From the NCBI RefSeq assembly GCF_001298735.1, contig NZ_CYSP01000006.1, positions 1-64,000 of the forward strand: a stretch of DNA of 64,000 nt, written 5' to 3'. Made by a program: the position numbers and the translations under genes. This stretch comes from Propionispora sp. 2/2-37. Its GTDB lineage: Bacteria > Bacillota > Negativicutes > Propionisporales > Propionisporaceae. This document shows positions 1-9,801 of the stretch, one piece after another. Below the pieces are notes generated by a model. The model was given only the letters and a program-made list of their open reading frames with translations, ran no database searches and was not told where the DNA came from. Position 1 is the stretch's first letter. Every line of letters begins with the position of its first letter.

Positions 1-51
1 GCAACTGGCTTGCCGGTTTCTTTTTTAGTTATAGCTGGAATCAAGCTTATG

Positions 52-1578
52 TTACAGATTTTGCTCTTCTACCAATAAATCCAAACCTAAATCTTTTTTT
101 ACCCATTTACTGCATTTTTCGAGGCCATGCAGTTCAATAGGAACCGGTTCACTGACAAACAATTTGAGATAAGCTTTGCCATTGGCAATGGCTGCTTTAA
201 CTTTTTTTACCAGTCCGATTTGGGTGGTATCCAGAATTTCGGCAATGGCCAACAGCAAAGACAGTTTACGGGCAGTATGCCAGTCACGTTCATCTAAAAA
301 CTCACTGTAGATTCTATTGCGGTAGTATTTCAGAGAAGGCCCGTTATGCCAGCCGGCAATGACGGCGGCAATCATTTGCTCACGGTGGGTCAGGCCGAAT
401 AAACGGGCATTTTCCACCAGGTATGAACTATGGCGGGGATGATCATAGTAATTAATGGTGATACCAATATCGTGCAGCAGTGCGGCTACCCGCAGCAGTT
501 TTTTATCGGCAAGGCGCAGATCCATCTCTTCGCGCCAGCCGTCAAATATGGATTCGGCCAGTGTTGTTACATGATAGGCATGGTGCACGTCACCCTCGTA
601 AGCCAGCAGCATATTATACGTACTGTGCTGCAGTATGTCTGCAATTACAGGGTCCTGATGGAGTTTGGCCTGATAATATTGTAAAAAAAGACCTTCCCGT
701 ACGCCGCAGCCGCTAATGATGAGTTGGGAAGCCTGAGTGACGTCCAGCAGACACTTTACAATGGCAACACCGGCCACAATGATATCGGCGCGTTCGCTGC
801 TGAGGCCGGGCAGTTTTTTACGTTGGGCCAGCGTTGTTTTACAGATGATTTTCCATAATTCATCAAAGGACATGGGACCTAAGCGATAATTGTGTACTTT
901 GGAAAATGGATAATTTTTGCACTTTTGATCCATTTTGGCAATGTTACGGGCTGTTCCCCCAATGCCAATCAATGGCGCGAAAGATCGTTTTAGCCAGGAT
1001 AATTTATACAGTTCGGTCAGGATGAACGTGTGTAATTCAGCCAGCTTGGCATCACTGACTTTATTTTGCAGGTTAAATCGTTCGGTTAGTGTTACAGCGC
1101 CAAAAGGAAGGCTGACAGCTTTTTTTATTTTCCGGTTGTGAATGAGGGTGAGCTCGGTACTGCCGCCGCCTAGGTCAAAGAGCAGGCCGTCGGTTAGATC
1201 AATGGTGTTCATAACACCGATGTAACCTAACTCGGCTTCTCTTTCTCCACTGATTATTTCTAACGAAATGTTTGTTTCCTTTTGGACGAGCGCAATAAAT
1301 TCTGAGCCGTTTTTAGCATTACGAACGGCGGCCGTAGCCACTCCGATAATTTTGTCAACCTGAAACAACTGGCACATGTGGGCAAAAGTTTTTAAAGTGG
1401 ACAGCGCGCGGGAAATGGCTTCGGGCTGCAAAAAAAATGTGGCGTTCATTCCCTCACTTAACCTTACGGTTTCTTTCTGGTTATACACAAGGTTGTAGGC
1501 CCCTGTTTCATAAATATGCATGACGATAAGTCGTGCGGAGTTGGAACCCAGGTCGATAATAGCTACGCGCTCGGTCAT
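52..1578 (-). CDS. ppx: Exopolyphosphatase, Ppx/GppA family with C-terminal HD domain
   Basis: Cytoplasmic enzyme of 508 residues that releases phosphate from polyphosphate (or hydrolyses pppGpp). The N-terminal half is an actin-like Ppx/GppA fold. It has the first phosphate loop (IIDLGSNSARL), an ERE segment near residue 115 where the family places its catalytic glutamate, and the second phosphate loop (LFDLGGGSTEL). The C-terminal third carries an HD-type motif (ALLHDIG). I chose the second ATG at 1578: an AGGAG lies 9 bases upstream of it, but directly abuts the other ATG at 1587. The gene diverges from the ppx2-ppk operon, so polyphosphate breakdown and synthesis are encoded side by side. 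Family assignment is firm; Ppx versus GppA specificity is inferred from the neighbouring ppk. Confidence 0.93.
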   Translation of the reverse strand: MTERVAIIDLGSNSARLIVMHIYETGAYNLVYNQKETVRLSEGMNATFFLQPEAISRALSTLKTFAHMCQLFQVDKIIGVATAAVRNAKNGSEFIALVQKETNISLEIISGEREAELGYIGVMNTIDLTDGLLFDLGGGSTELTLIHNRKIKKAVSLPFGAVTLTERFNLQNKVSDAKLAELHTFILTELYKLSWLKRSFAPLIGIGGTARNIAKMDQKCKNYPFSKVHNYRLGPMSFDELWKIICKTTLAQRKKLPGLSSERADIIVAGVAIVKCLLDVTQASQLIISGCGVREGLFLQYYQAKLHQDPVIADILQHSTYNMLLAYEGDVHHAYHVTTLAESIFDGWREEMDLRLADKKLLRVAALLHDIGITINYYDHPRHSSYLVENARLFGLTHREQMIAAVIAGWHNGPSLKYYRNRIYSEFLDERDWHTARKLSLLLAIAEILDTTQIGLVKKVKAAIANGKAYLKLFVSEPVPIELHGLEKCSKWVKKDLGLDLLVEEQNL

Positions 1579-1724
1579 TTTGATCATCTCCTAATCGGCT
1601 GCTGTCTTTGGTTTTTTGCTATTTTCTGATAAAATTTACGGAATTTTAACAAAGGAACCCGGGGTATCCGGGAAGGATTTACACTATAAACCTGTCGAAT
1701 GATAGGACTAGCGGAGGTGATTCC

Positions 1725-3275
1725 ATGGCAGGCAAGGCTCCTGAGTTGTTTGCCGCTGTGCACATCGGATCAGAGCAAATTAGTATGCAGGTGGCGGAAT
1801 ATAGAAGTTTAGATGATGTAAAAGTGATTGAAAAGGCTCATTGCCAGGTGACTCTGGGAGAAGAAACCTTCAAGACCGGGCAGATTAGTTTCAGTGCCGT
1901 CGGTGAACTTTGTGAGCTGTTAAAAGGCTACCGGCGCATACTGGCCGAGTTAGGCGTCAATGATTACCGGCTGGCTGCTACTACAGCCATTCGTGAAGCC
2001 GATAATCAACAGTATATTATCGATCAGATCAAAGTAAAAACGGGGTTTGCCGTTGAAGTAGTGGATATGATACAGGAAATTTTTTATAAATATGCGTCGC
2101 TGTTTAAACGGATAGCAGAAGCGGGTTTGGTTAATGAAAAAGACGCTATTTTGTTTGTCGACATCTCATCAGGCGGACTGGGTATCACTTTATATAAAAA
2201 CGGAGCATTGCTTTATCAGCAAAATCTTCATATCGGTATATTGCGCATTAAAGAAAGTTTTGAAAAGCATCAGCGTGAAGATATGCATTTTCAAAAAGCA
2301 TTGGAAGAATATATTTATAGTGTTATTGCCCCGGTTCAACAGGAACTGGGACAGCATCAGATCAAATATTTGGTTTTGTCCGGTGTGGAAACAAATTTGT
2401 TATTGAATATTTTAGGGCGTGAACAGGACGGGAATTTGTCCTTCATGGGGCTGCAGGATTTCAAGCAACTATATAAACAAGTCGTTAATCTCAATTTACC
2501 CCAAATTATGGATACCTTTAACTTGCCGGAGAATAAGGCGGACATGGTTCTGCCTACTATTATACTATATCAGCAGATCATGGCGTTAACGGATGTAGAA
2601 AAAATTGTCATTGCCAATGATCAATTTATCGATGGGATGACAACGCTGCATATTGCGGATAAAGTGAAGGACAAATGGCTACATACCGTTGAAGATCAGA
2701 TGATTAGTCTGGCTCGCAGTGTAGCCCGCAAATATCATTATAATGAAAGCCATGCGGAGCATGTTGAGCATATTGCTTTGAAAATCTTTGACCGGATGAC
2801 CAGGCTACATGGTCTGGGTGAACGGGAGCGTCTGCTGCTTAAGGTAGCTGCTATTTTGCACGACATCGGTAAATTTATTAACATGCGCCGCCATTATTTA
2901 TATTCGTACCGCCTAATCCTCTCTTCTGATATTTTAGGGTTTAGCGAGGAAGAGAAGATTATTATGGCCAGTGTTGCATATTATCATTCTAAAGGAACAC
3001 CGGTGGATTTCGACATCGCGTTTAGCAGCCTAACCAGAGAACAAAAAGTAACGGTAGCCAAGCTGGCAGCCATTCTCAGGCTGGCGAACTCTCTTGACTG
3101 TACGCACCGCCAAAAAATTTCAGAATGTCAGGTAGCTGTCCGGGAGGATGAATTGGTTGTCGCCGTACAGGCGCAGGAGGACATTTCGCTGGAAGAGTGG
3201 ACTTTTGAAGGGAAAGCACAATTTTTTGAAAATGTTTTTGGCATCCGGGCAATTTTAAAAAGACAGGTAGGTTGA
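1725..3275 (+). CDS. Divergent Ppx/GppA-HD paralogue next to ppk
   Basis: 516 residues with the same overall layout as the ppx gene upstream: two-lobed Ppx/GppA part followed by an HD domain (AAILHDIGKF). The phosphate loops are eroded. The first reads AAVHIGSEQIS where the neighbour has IIDLGSNSARL, and the second reads VDISSGGLGITL where the neighbour has DLGGGSTEL. A glutamate survives at the usual catalytic position (MIQEIFYKY). It starts at an ATG behind a good GGAGG and ends 4 bases before ppk, so the two are co-transcribed. I infer a catalytically weak or regulatory partner of Ppk, or an HD-dependent activity; it could still be an exopolyphosphatase of altered specificity. Confidence 0.85.
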   Translation: MAGKAPELFAAVHIGSEQISMQVAEYRSLDDVKVIEKAHCQVTLGEETFKTGQISFSAVGELCELLKGYRRILAELGVNDYRLAATTAIREADNQQYIIDQIKVKTGFAVEVVDMIQEIFYKYASLFKRIAEAGLVNEKDAILFVDISSGGLGITLYKNGALLYQQNLHIGILRIKESFEKHQREDMHFQKALEEYIYSVIAPVQQELGQHQIKYLVLSGVETNLLLNILGREQDGNLSFMGLQDFKQLYKQVVNLNLPQIMDTFNLPENKADMVLPTIILYQQIMALTDVEKIVIANDQFIDGMTTLHIADKVKDKWLHTVEDQMISLARSVARKYHYNESHAEHVEHIALKIFDRMTRLHGLGERERLLLKVAAILHDIGKFINMRRHYLYSYRLILSSDILGFSEEEKIIMASVAYYHSKGTPVDFDIAFSSLTREQKVTVAKLAAILRLANSLDCTHRQKISECQVAVREDELVVAVQAQEDISLEEWTFEGKAQFFENVFGIRAILKRQVG

Positions 3276-3279
3276 TAAC

Positions 3280-5373
3280 ATGTTTGCCAAACATGAGAAT
3301 TTTATAAACCGGGAACTGAGTTGGCTCAAATTTAATTCCCGGGTACTGGGTGAAGCGAATGACCAGCAAAAACCGCTTTTAGAGCGTCTGCGCTTTCTGG
3401 CTATCACCAGTTCAAATCTTGATGAATTTTTTATGATTCGCCTGGCCGGTCTTAAGCATCAGTTGGAAAGCGGTGTTAATAAAATCGATGCTGCCGGGTT
3501 AACCGTTGAACAGCAGATTATGCAAATCAGCGAAGCGGCTCATGCCATGGTTAAGGAGCAATACCGTCATTTGCGCAGTATTCTGAGAAACCTGGAACAG
3601 GATGAAATCTATTTTTGTGATGTTCAAGAAATTAAGGGGAAGGATAAAGAATGGCTGGACAATTATTTTCACCATACCGTTTATCCGGTAATTACACCTA
3701 TGGCTGTTGACGCCAGTCATCCTTTTCCCTTTTTAGCCAACAGAACTCTGAATCTGGCAGTTACGCTCAGACGGGACAATGAAATCAGCATGGCGGTCAT
3801 TCCGGTTCCCGGAGGGCTGCCACGTATTGTAGCGATTCCGGGAAATGCCAAGAAGAAACGGTTTGTTTTTTTGGAACAAATTATTATGACTTTTGCCCAA
3901 AAATTATTTTATGGCTATAAAATTCAGGATATGGCTGCCTTCCGGATTACGCGCAATGCCGATTTGTCCATTGATGAAGAGGATGTTAAGGACTTGCTGG
4001 CGGAGGTGGAAAAATCCCTGCGCCAGCGTAAGCGCGGACAGGCGGTGCGGCTGGAAATTGCCAAAAGTACTAAGCCGGACATTAAAGAATTTTTAATCCA
4101 GGCTCTTAAAATTGTGGAACCGGATGTGTATGAAATTTCCGGGCCGATTGATCTTACCTGCATGATGAAGTTTGTGGACCTGCCGGGCTGTGATCAGTTG
4201 CGGTATATTCCGTTAGTACCTCAGATGCCGGCCGATCTTGTTGGTGAAGAGGATCTATTTGCAGTTATCCGCCAGCGGGATATTTTGTTGCATCATCCTT
4301 TTGAAAGTTTCCGGCCGGTCATTGATTTTGTACGTCAGGCCGCCACCGACCCGAAAGTGCTGGCCATCAAACAGACGCTGTACCGGGTCAGCGGCAATTC
4401 GCCCATTGTACGTGCTTTGGCCCAGGCGGCAGAAAATGGCAAACAGGTTACCGTACTGGTGGAACTGAAGGCCCGCTTTGACGAGGAAAACAATATTTTA
4501 TGGGCAAAACGCCTGGAGGAAGCCGGATGTCATGTAATTTACGGCTTGGTAGGACTAAAAACTCATGCCAAAATGATTTTGGTTGTCCGTCAGGAAGAAA
4601 GCGGTATTAAGCGCTATGTTCATATGGGAACAGGAAATTACAACGATACTACTGCTAAAATTTACACCGACATGGGGATTTTTACGGCCAATGATCAATT
4701 TGGTGCTGATGCGTCAGGCTTTTTCAATGTGCTGTCCGGTTATTCCGATCCGCCGGTCTGGAATAAGATCGTAGTGGCGCCATTGGGGCTGAGGGAAAAA
4801 ATAGAGTCTTTGATTGATCGTGAAATTACATTTGCCCAAGAGGGACGTCCGGCGAGGATCATAGTGAAAATGAATGCCCTGCTGGACAAGGAGATCATCA
4901 TGAAGCTTTATGAGGCCTCCCATTGCGGCGTAAAAATTGATCTGATTATTCGCGGGATCTGCGCGCTGCGTCCGGGAATACCTGGAGTGAGCGAAAATAT
5001 TACGGTGCGCAGCATTGTCGGACGATTTCTTGAACATAGCCGTATTTTTTATTTCAGTAACGGCGGAGATGAAAAAATTTTTCTTTCCAGTGCGGACTGG
5101 ATGCCACGCAATCTAAACGAACGGGTGGAATTGTTTTTCCCGGTGGATGACGAACGGCATACGGAGCGCATTAAAGGGATACTGGAATTACTGCTAAAAG
5201 ATAATCGCAAGGCTTACGTCATGAAAAGAGACGGCGGTTATCGCAGGGTGGACAGAAGGGGGAAAGGCATTAATAGCCAAAGCTGGTTAATGGAACTTGC
5301 CAGTCAGGCAGCAAATGTACCGGAAATCTCGCTGGCGCAGCGGCTCAAACCCATGTATCGTAAAGATTTATAG
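3280..5373 (+). CDS. ppk: Polyphosphate kinase 1
   Basis: 697 residues, the normal Ppk1 length. It reversibly moves the gamma phosphate of ATP onto polyphosphate at the membrane. The N-terminus (FINRELSWLKFNSRVL) is the family signature. The autophosphorylated histidine is His429 in KTHAKMILVVR, and the second conserved histidine is His586 in LEHSRIFYF; YVHMGTGNYND is the conserved phosphate-binding strand. The ATG follows the ppx2 stop by 4 bases, and the Shine-Dalgarno (AGGTAGG) lies inside the ppx2 end, suggesting translational coupling. The 3' end faces the DUF441 gene tail to tail with only about 26 bases between and no obvious terminator. Confidence 0.97.
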   Translation: MFAKHENFINRELSWLKFNSRVLGEANDQQKPLLERLRFLAITSSNLDEFFMIRLAGLKHQLESGVNKIDAAGLTVEQQIMQISEAAHAMVKEQYRHLRSILRNLEQDEIYFCDVQEIKGKDKEWLDNYFHHTVYPVITPMAVDASHPFPFLANRTLNLAVTLRRDNEISMAVIPVPGGLPRIVAIPGNAKKKRFVFLEQIIMTFAQKLFYGYKIQDMAAFRITRNADLSIDEEDVKDLLAEVEKSLRQRKRGQAVRLEIAKSTKPDIKEFLIQALKIVEPDVYEISGPIDLTCMMKFVDLPGCDQLRYIPLVPQMPADLVGEEDLFAVIRQRDILLHHPFESFRPVIDFVRQAATDPKVLAIKQTLYRVSGNSPIVRALAQAAENGKQVTVLVELKARFDEENNILWAKRLEEAGCHVIYGLVGLKTHAKMILVVRQEESGIKRYVHMGTGNYNDTTAKIYTDMGIFTANDQFGADASGFFNVLSGYSDPPVWNKIVVAPLGLREKIESLIDREITFAQEGRPARIIVKMNALLDKEIIMKLYEASHCGVKIDLIIRGICALRPGIPGVSENITVRSIVGRFLEHSRIFYFSNGGDEKIFLSSADWMPRNLNERVELFFPVDDERHTERIKGILELLLKDNRKAYVMKRDGGYRRVDRRGKGINSQSWLMELASQAANVPEISLAQRLKPMYRKDL

Positions 5374-5399
5374 GTGCTGGGCTGGCGGTGGCCTGTCTT

Positions 5400-5855
5400 C
5401 TATTTAAAAAGATTGGTAATGCTTACAAGCAAAGATAAGAGTCCGGCAGCAATTAACGGTCCGACAGCGACTCCTTGTAGAAACGTCACACCGACAACGG
5501 TTCCTAAAACCAGGGAAGTTACGGTCTCCGGCGTTTCTTTAATGATTACGATGCCGCGTCCGGCTACCCAGGCCACAAAGATACCAATGATTGTGGCGGT
5601 AATGCCCACCGGACTGCTGAACGATTGCTGCAGATCGCGCAGGCTTACCTTGCCGGAAGCTACCGGTGCTAAAATACCAATTGTGAGCAGGGTGATTCCC
5701 CAGTTGAGGCCCTTGCTTTCTAGCATGGGAAACCAGGTATCCAGGCCTATAAGCTTTACAACAAGTAAAATCGCTGCAGCCAGTGCTACCGATTGATTTT
5801 GGCCCACTACAGCGAGCACTAAAATGATAAGTAAGGGAAGATTTTCCCAGGACAT
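5400..5855 (-). CDS. DUF441 family integral membrane protein
   Basis: 151 residues, almost entirely hydrophobic, with four to five predicted membrane helices (LPLLIILVLAVVG near the N-terminus and AAGLLSLLVSI near the C-terminus). This matches the DUF441 (YtwI/YeaL) family, whose function is unknown. An in-frame ATG exists at 5948, but I chose 5855 because GGAAG stands upstream at a suitable distance and the family begins with a short stretch before the first helix. Convergent with ppk. No operon partner is visible. Confidence 0.82.
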   Translation of the reverse strand: MSWENLPLLIILVLAVVGQNQSVALAAAILLVVKLIGLDTWFPMLESKGLNWGITLLTIGILAPVASGKVSLRDLQQSFSSPVGITATIIGIFVAWVAGRGIVIIKETPETVTSLVLGTVVGVTFLQGVAVGPLIAAGLLSLLVSITNLFK

Positions 5856-6040
5856 ATCAAAATCACTTCCTTTTCCAATAAGGTAAAGATATGTAAATCT
5901 CTTTTGTATCATATTATAAGTTGCCACTCTCTGCAACATGCAGTCCATTATAGGCCAGGGACGACCTTATAGTTAATGGAATTCATAGGCTGGCGTAATA
6001 GATTGAGTTTCCATTTAATCGAATTTTAATAAGCGGCTTC

Positions 6041-6069
6041 TTTACAATCCGCTGCAACTTTGCTATAAT
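6041..6069 (+). promoter_or_regulatory. Sigma-A promoter for the riboswitch-htpX unit
   Basis: TTTACA at 6041-6046 and TATAAT at 6064-6069 with a 17-base spacer. It is 20-odd bases upstream of the conserved start of the Mn riboswitch, as expected for a leader transcript. Confidence 0.8.
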
Positions 6070-6085
6070 GAAAGCAAATCATATA

Positions 6086-6183
6086 AAAACCTAAGGGGAG
6101 TAGCTTGATAGAACAACATCAACAACCGATGCTTTGCATCTGGTGCTGTTCGTTGGGATGACCAATAAAGCAAGACCTTTGGT
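6086..6183 (+). promoter_or_regulatory. yybP-ykoY (manganese) riboswitch aptamer
   Basis: The leader carries the two conserved blocks of this class: CTAAGGGGAGTAGC at 6091-6104 and GCAAGACCTTTGG at 6170-6182. The P1 helix pairs the 5' block with the 3' block, and hairpins lie between them. The 3' half of P1 is also the 5' arm of the terminator that follows, so ligand binding would hold it in P1 and allow read-through. The class senses Mn(II). The downstream gene is htpX. Confidence 0.85.
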
Positions 6184-6216
6184 ATGATAGCTATCATGCC
6201 AAAGGTCTATTTTTAT
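6173..6216 (+). terminator. Riboswitch expression-platform terminator
   Basis: A 16-bp stem with one G-U pair: the left arm begins AGACCTTTGG at 6173 and the right arm ends CCAAAGGTCT at 6208. The loop is AGCT and an ATTTTTAT tract follows. The left arm overlaps the aptamer P1 strand, which makes the two structures mutually exclusive. Confidence 0.85.
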
Positions 6217-6249
6217 ACCGATCTATTTTAAACAAATGGGGGTAAGCAT

Positions 6250-7113
6250 ATGAATTCGTTAAAAACAACAATCCTATTAGCGGCGTTAACCGGTCTGCTG
6301 CTGGCCATCGGCAATCTGTTTGGCGGTACACAAGGCATGTTTATTATGTTCTTGTTTTCGATACTTATGAATTTCGGCAGCTATTGGTTTAGTGATACCA
6401 TAGTTTTAAGAATGTATAATGCCCGGGAAGTCAATGCCCAAAATGCTCCGGATTTACTACGCCTGGTGTCCGGTTTGGCGCGAAAAGCCAAGCTGCCGAT
6501 GCCTAAGGTTTATATCATTGAAACCAACGTACCCAATGCATTTGCCACTGGGCGTAATCCGGAACATGGTGCAGTAGCGGTAACGACAGGCATTATGCAA
6601 GCCCTTAACCGGGATGAATTGGAAGGCGTTATAGCGCATGAACTGGCGCATATTAAAAATCGTGATACATTAATCAGTACCGTTGTTGCAACAGTAGCCG
6701 GTGTTATTTCCATGATTGCCAATATGGCACAATGGGCAGCTATTTTTGGCGGCGGGCGCAGTGACGAAGAAGGCAACGGAATCGGCGGTATTATTGAGTT
6801 TGTATTTCTGGTGGTGCTGGCACCTTTGGCGGCAACACTTATCCAGTTGGGGGTATCGCGAACCAGGGAGTATCAGGCCGATAAAACCGGCGGCTTGATG
6901 TCCGGCAATCCGCTGGCCCTGGCCAGTGCGTTGCAAAAAATTGAGTATTACGCCAAGCATGCGGCCATGCCGGCAGCTACTCCGTCGACATCGCATCTGT
7001 TCATCATCAATCCTTTCAGCGGCGCGGGTTCCTGGATGGTAAGCCTGTTCAGCACCCATCCTTCGACGGCACAGCGGGTTGCTAAACTGCAAGAACTGGC
7101 AAAACAAATGTAA
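6250..7113 (+). CDS. htpX: HtpX family membrane zinc metalloprotease (M48B)
   Basis: 287 residues. HtpX proteases sit in the cytoplasmic membrane and degrade damaged or misfolded membrane proteins. Two N-terminal hydrophobic helices ([16 protein letters not shown] and [15 protein letters not shown]) precede the HEXXH motif HELAH, with His130, Glu131 and His134. Two more helices follow, then the third zinc ligand region ([13 protein letters not shown]). The length is normal. ATG with GGGGG upstream. The gene is monocistronic behind a Mn riboswitch, so its expression should rise with manganese. That is unusual for htpX, which is better known under envelope-stress control. Confidence 0.95.
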   Translation: MNSLKTTILLAALTGLLLAIGNLFGGTQGMFIMFLFSILMNFGSYWFSDTIVLRMYNAREVNAQNAPDLLRLVSGLARKAKLPMPKVYIIETNVPNAFATGRNPEHGAVAVTTGIMQALNRDELEGVIAHELAHIKNRDTLISTVVATVAGVISMIANMAQWAAIFGGGRSDEEGNGIGGIIEFVFLVVLAPLAATLIQLGVSRTREYQADKTGGLMSGNPLALASALQKIEYYAKHAAMPAATPSTSHLFIINPFSGAGSWMVSLFSTHPSTAQRVAKLQELAKQM

Positions 7114-7209
7114 GCACAAATATAGGAGAGGATGTTTCCCGCAGGGAGGCATCCTTTTCTCATTGGCGGCTTTCCAATACAGCACTGCTCAGGATAGAAA
7201 TATATTTAT

Positions 7210-7238
7210 TTGACAATTTTCCTGGCTATTACTATAGT
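7210..7238 (+). promoter_or_regulatory. Sigma-A promoter upstream of prfC
   Basis: TTGACA at 7210-7215, 17-base spacer, TATAGT at 7233-7238. It lies 40-odd bases before the prfC start. Confidence 0.8.
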
Positions 7239-7279
7239 AATTATGTAGCAATTCAATTTGGGAGGATTTTTTGTATATA

Positions 7280-8884
7280 ATGAGTGAATTGATGGAAGAA
7301 ACAAGTAAACGGCGAACCTATGCTATAATTTCGCATCCGGATGCCGGTAAAACGACGCTAACGGAAAAGCTGTTGTTATATGGAGGAGCCATTCGTCTTG
7401 CCGGCTCGGTAAAAGCCCGCAAAGCACAAAAACATGCCGTATCGGACTGGATGGAGATTGAAAAACAGAGAGGGATATCGGTTACTTCAAGCGTACTGCA
7501 GTTCGATTATAACGGGTACCGTATCAATATCCTGGACACTCCCGGCCATCAGGACTTTAGTGAGGATACCTACCGGACTCTGATGGCTGCCGACAGTGCG
7601 GTTATGCTGATTGACGTGGCAAAGGGCGTGGAAGAACAGACAAAAAAGTTATTTTATGTGTGTAAGCAGCGTGGAATACCGGTTTTTACTTTTGTTAATA
7701 AATTGGACCGCTACGGGAAAAATCCATTTGATTTAATGGAGGAAATCGAAAATGTGCTGGGGATACGAGCTTATCCCATGAACTGGCCCATTGGTGTGGA
7801 TGGAAGTTATCAGGGGGTTTACAACCGGAAGCTTGCCCAAATTGAGTTATTTGAGAGCAGCGGCAGCCATGGCAGTAAGGCGATGGCTGCAAAAGCAGGT
7901 GATGTGCATGATCCGGAATTTAAAGCTATATTAGGTGAAGCGGTACATCATAGTTTGTGTGAAGATATTGAACTTTTGGATATGGCCGGGGACCAGTTTG
8001 ACTTGGACAAAGTAAAAGCAGGGGAACTGACACCGATGTTTTTTGGTAGTGCCATGACCAATTTTGGCGTACAATCTTTTTTGGAGGAATTTTTGCAATT
8101 GGCTCCCGAGCCGGCTCCCCGTATGTCGTCCAGGGGAAAGATTGATCCTAAAAACGAGGGGTTTTCGGCTTTTGTTTTTAAAATACAGGCAAACATGAAT
8201 CCGGCCCACCGTGATCGTCTGGCCTTTATCCGTATTTGTTCCGGGCGGTTTAAGCGGGGAATGGAAGTGTTGCATGTACAGTCAGGCAAGCCCATTAAAT
8301 TGGCTCAGCCACAACAGTTTCTAGCCCAGGAGCGGGCTATTATTGATGAGGCGTTCCCGGGGGACATTGTTGGTTTATTTGATCCAGGTATTTTTGGTAT
8401 TGGCGACACGTTATGCGAACTGGGGCAGGACTTTACTTTTCAGGATTTCCCGGTCTTCCCACCGGAACAGTTTGCCCGGGTACAGGCCAAAGATACGATG
8501 AAGCGCAAACAGTTTCTTAAAGGTATGACGCAGCTAACCCAGGAGGGGGCGGTACAGGTTTTTCGCCAGCCGGACAGTGCGGTGGAGGCGTTTATTATCG
8601 GGACGATTGGCAGCCTGCAATTTGAAGTTTTGGAGTACCGTCTAAAAAATGAGTATGGCGTTACTATTCTCATGGACAGACTGCCTTTCGGCGTAGCCCG
8701 CTGGCTGGTAGGTGAGGAGGCAGATATCAAGGCCATTAAAAGCATGGACAGCGGCATGCTGGTTCAGGATATTAAAGATCGTCCGGTAGCGCTTGTCAGT
8801 AATGAGTGGTCCTTAAACTGGATTGTAGAGCGTAATCCCAACATCAAATTTCTGACCGTACCGGAAGATTCACGCAGTATTTAA
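7280..8884 (+). CDS. prfC: Peptide chain release factor 3
   Basis: GTPase that recycles RF1/RF2 from the ribosome after peptide release. The 534-residue form starts MSELMEETSKRRTYAIISH. The P-loop is HPDAGKTT, G3 is DTPGH and G4 is NKLDR, followed by the RF3-specific C-terminal domains; the length is typical. A TTG at 7271 in the same frame is 5 bases after GGGAGG, while the ATG at 7280 is 14 bases after it. The family N-terminus agrees better with the ATG, but TTG initiation would add only three residues. It has its own promoter and ends 36 bases before thiM. Confidence 0.95.
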   Translation: MSELMEETSKRRTYAIISHPDAGKTTLTEKLLLYGGAIRLAGSVKARKAQKHAVSDWMEIEKQRGISVTSSVLQFDYNGYRINILDTPGHQDFSEDTYRTLMAADSAVMLIDVAKGVEEQTKKLFYVCKQRGIPVFTFVNKLDRYGKNPFDLMEEIENVLGIRAYPMNWPIGVDGSYQGVYNRKLAQIELFESSGSHGSKAMAAKAGDVHDPEFKAILGEAVHHSLCEDIELLDMAGDQFDLDKVKAGELTPMFFGSAMTNFGVQSFLEEFLQLAPEPAPRMSSRGKIDPKNEGFSAFVFKIQANMNPAHRDRLAFIRICSGRFKRGMEVLHVQSGKPIKLAQPQQFLAQERAIIDEAFPGDIVGLFDPGIFGIGDTLCELGQDFTFQDFPVFPPEQFARVQAKDTMKRKQFLKGMTQLTQEGAVQVFRQPDSAVEAFIIGTIGSLQFEVLEYRLKNEYGVTILMDRLPFGVARWLVGEEADIKAIKSMDSGMLVQDIKDRPVALVSNEWSLNWIVERNPNIKFLTVPEDSRSI

Positions 8885-8920
8885 TCCGTCAGAAAAAACA
8901 AAGCAGAGGAGAGCGGTATC

Positions 8921-9787
8921 ATGCTGAAAGAATTATGGGCCATTAGGGAAGAGGTTCGAGATCGTAACCCGTTAGTCTATAATATCACCAATACCGTGGT
9001 AACCAACTTTACGGCCAATGTTCTTCTGGCAGCCGGAGCTTCCCCGATTATGTCGGAAGGAGCGGCTGAAGCGGAGGATTTGGCGAGAATATGCAGTGCG
9101 CTGGTACTTAATATCGGAACGCTGCATACCCGTCAAATCAATTATTGCCTGAAAGCCGGCGAATATGCCAATAAATATCAAAAACCGGTAGTTTTGGATC
9201 CGGTGGGTGTGGGAGCTACTGCTTATCGTAACATTATTGCCGGGCAAATTCTCCAGGATGTACGGGTGGATTTGGTTCGTGGCAATTACGGCGAAATCAG
9301 CTTTATCGCCGGGGTCGACGCTCAAGTCAGGGGTGTGGACAATACGGGGACAGCCATTGATTTGCCGGCGATACAAAAGATGTCGGGAGAATATTCTGCT
9401 CTGGTGGCAGCTACCGGGGCGGTGGATTATCTGCTTGACGGACGACAGGTTCATGTTAATCGTACCGGCCACCCGCTGCTGCAACTGGTTACCGGGACAG
9501 GCTGCGCTTTAAGCTCGCTGGCCGGTGCTTTTCTTGCCGTAGCCGAGGACCGCAAGCTGGGGGTGTTGGCGGCGCTGGCCTTTTATGGTGCGGCGGCTCA
9601 AAAAGCAGCTGAGAACAGCAAGGGCCCAGGCAGCTTTGCTACCCGGTTTTTGGATACCTTGTATAATCTGAGTTTTAAGGACTTTAAAAAAATAGCTGCC
9701 GACAAAGTATATCAACAGCAGCCGCTTGAGGAAAGTCTAACGGAAAATGATGCAATGGAGCCGGAAACTTCGATCACCGAGGCCTAA
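8921..9787 (+). CDS. thiM: Hydroxyethylthiazole kinase
   Basis: 288 residues, ribokinase-like fold. Phosphorylates 4-methyl-5-(2-hydroxyethyl)thiazole in thiamine salvage. Recognisable motifs are [20 protein letters not shown] at the N-terminus, the glycine-rich [11 protein letters not shown], and the anion-hole and catalytic loop [10 protein letters not shown] with its catalytic cysteine. The 30-residue acidic tail after the domain is longer than usual. GAGGAG precedes the ATG. No thiE, thiD or TPP riboswitch lies beside it, so in this window it is a lone salvage gene, probably transcribed with prfC and the CYTH gene (15-base gap). Confidence 0.94.
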   Translation: MLKELWAIREEVRDRNPLVYNITNTVVTNFTANVLLAAGASPIMSEGAAEAEDLARICSALVLNIGTLHTRQINYCLKAGEYANKYQKPVVLDPVGVGATAYRNIIAGQILQDVRVDLVRGNYGEISFIAGVDAQVRGVDNTGTAIDLPAIQKMSGEYSALVAATGAVDYLLDGRQVHVNRTGHPLLQLVTGTGCALSSLAGAFLAVAEDRKLGVLAALAFYGAAAQKAAENSKGPGSFATRFLDTLYNLSFKDFKKIAADKVYQQQPLEESLTENDAMEPETSITEA

Positions 9788-9801
9788 AATGGGGTGTTAT
9801 T

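Noticed and set aside
5374-5796. 140-residue open frame on the plus strand opposite the DUF441 gene
   Set aside because: It is rich in Thr, Pro and Ser with no domain, lies wholly opposite a membrane-protein gene of a known family, and has no ribosome site; it is a shadow frame.
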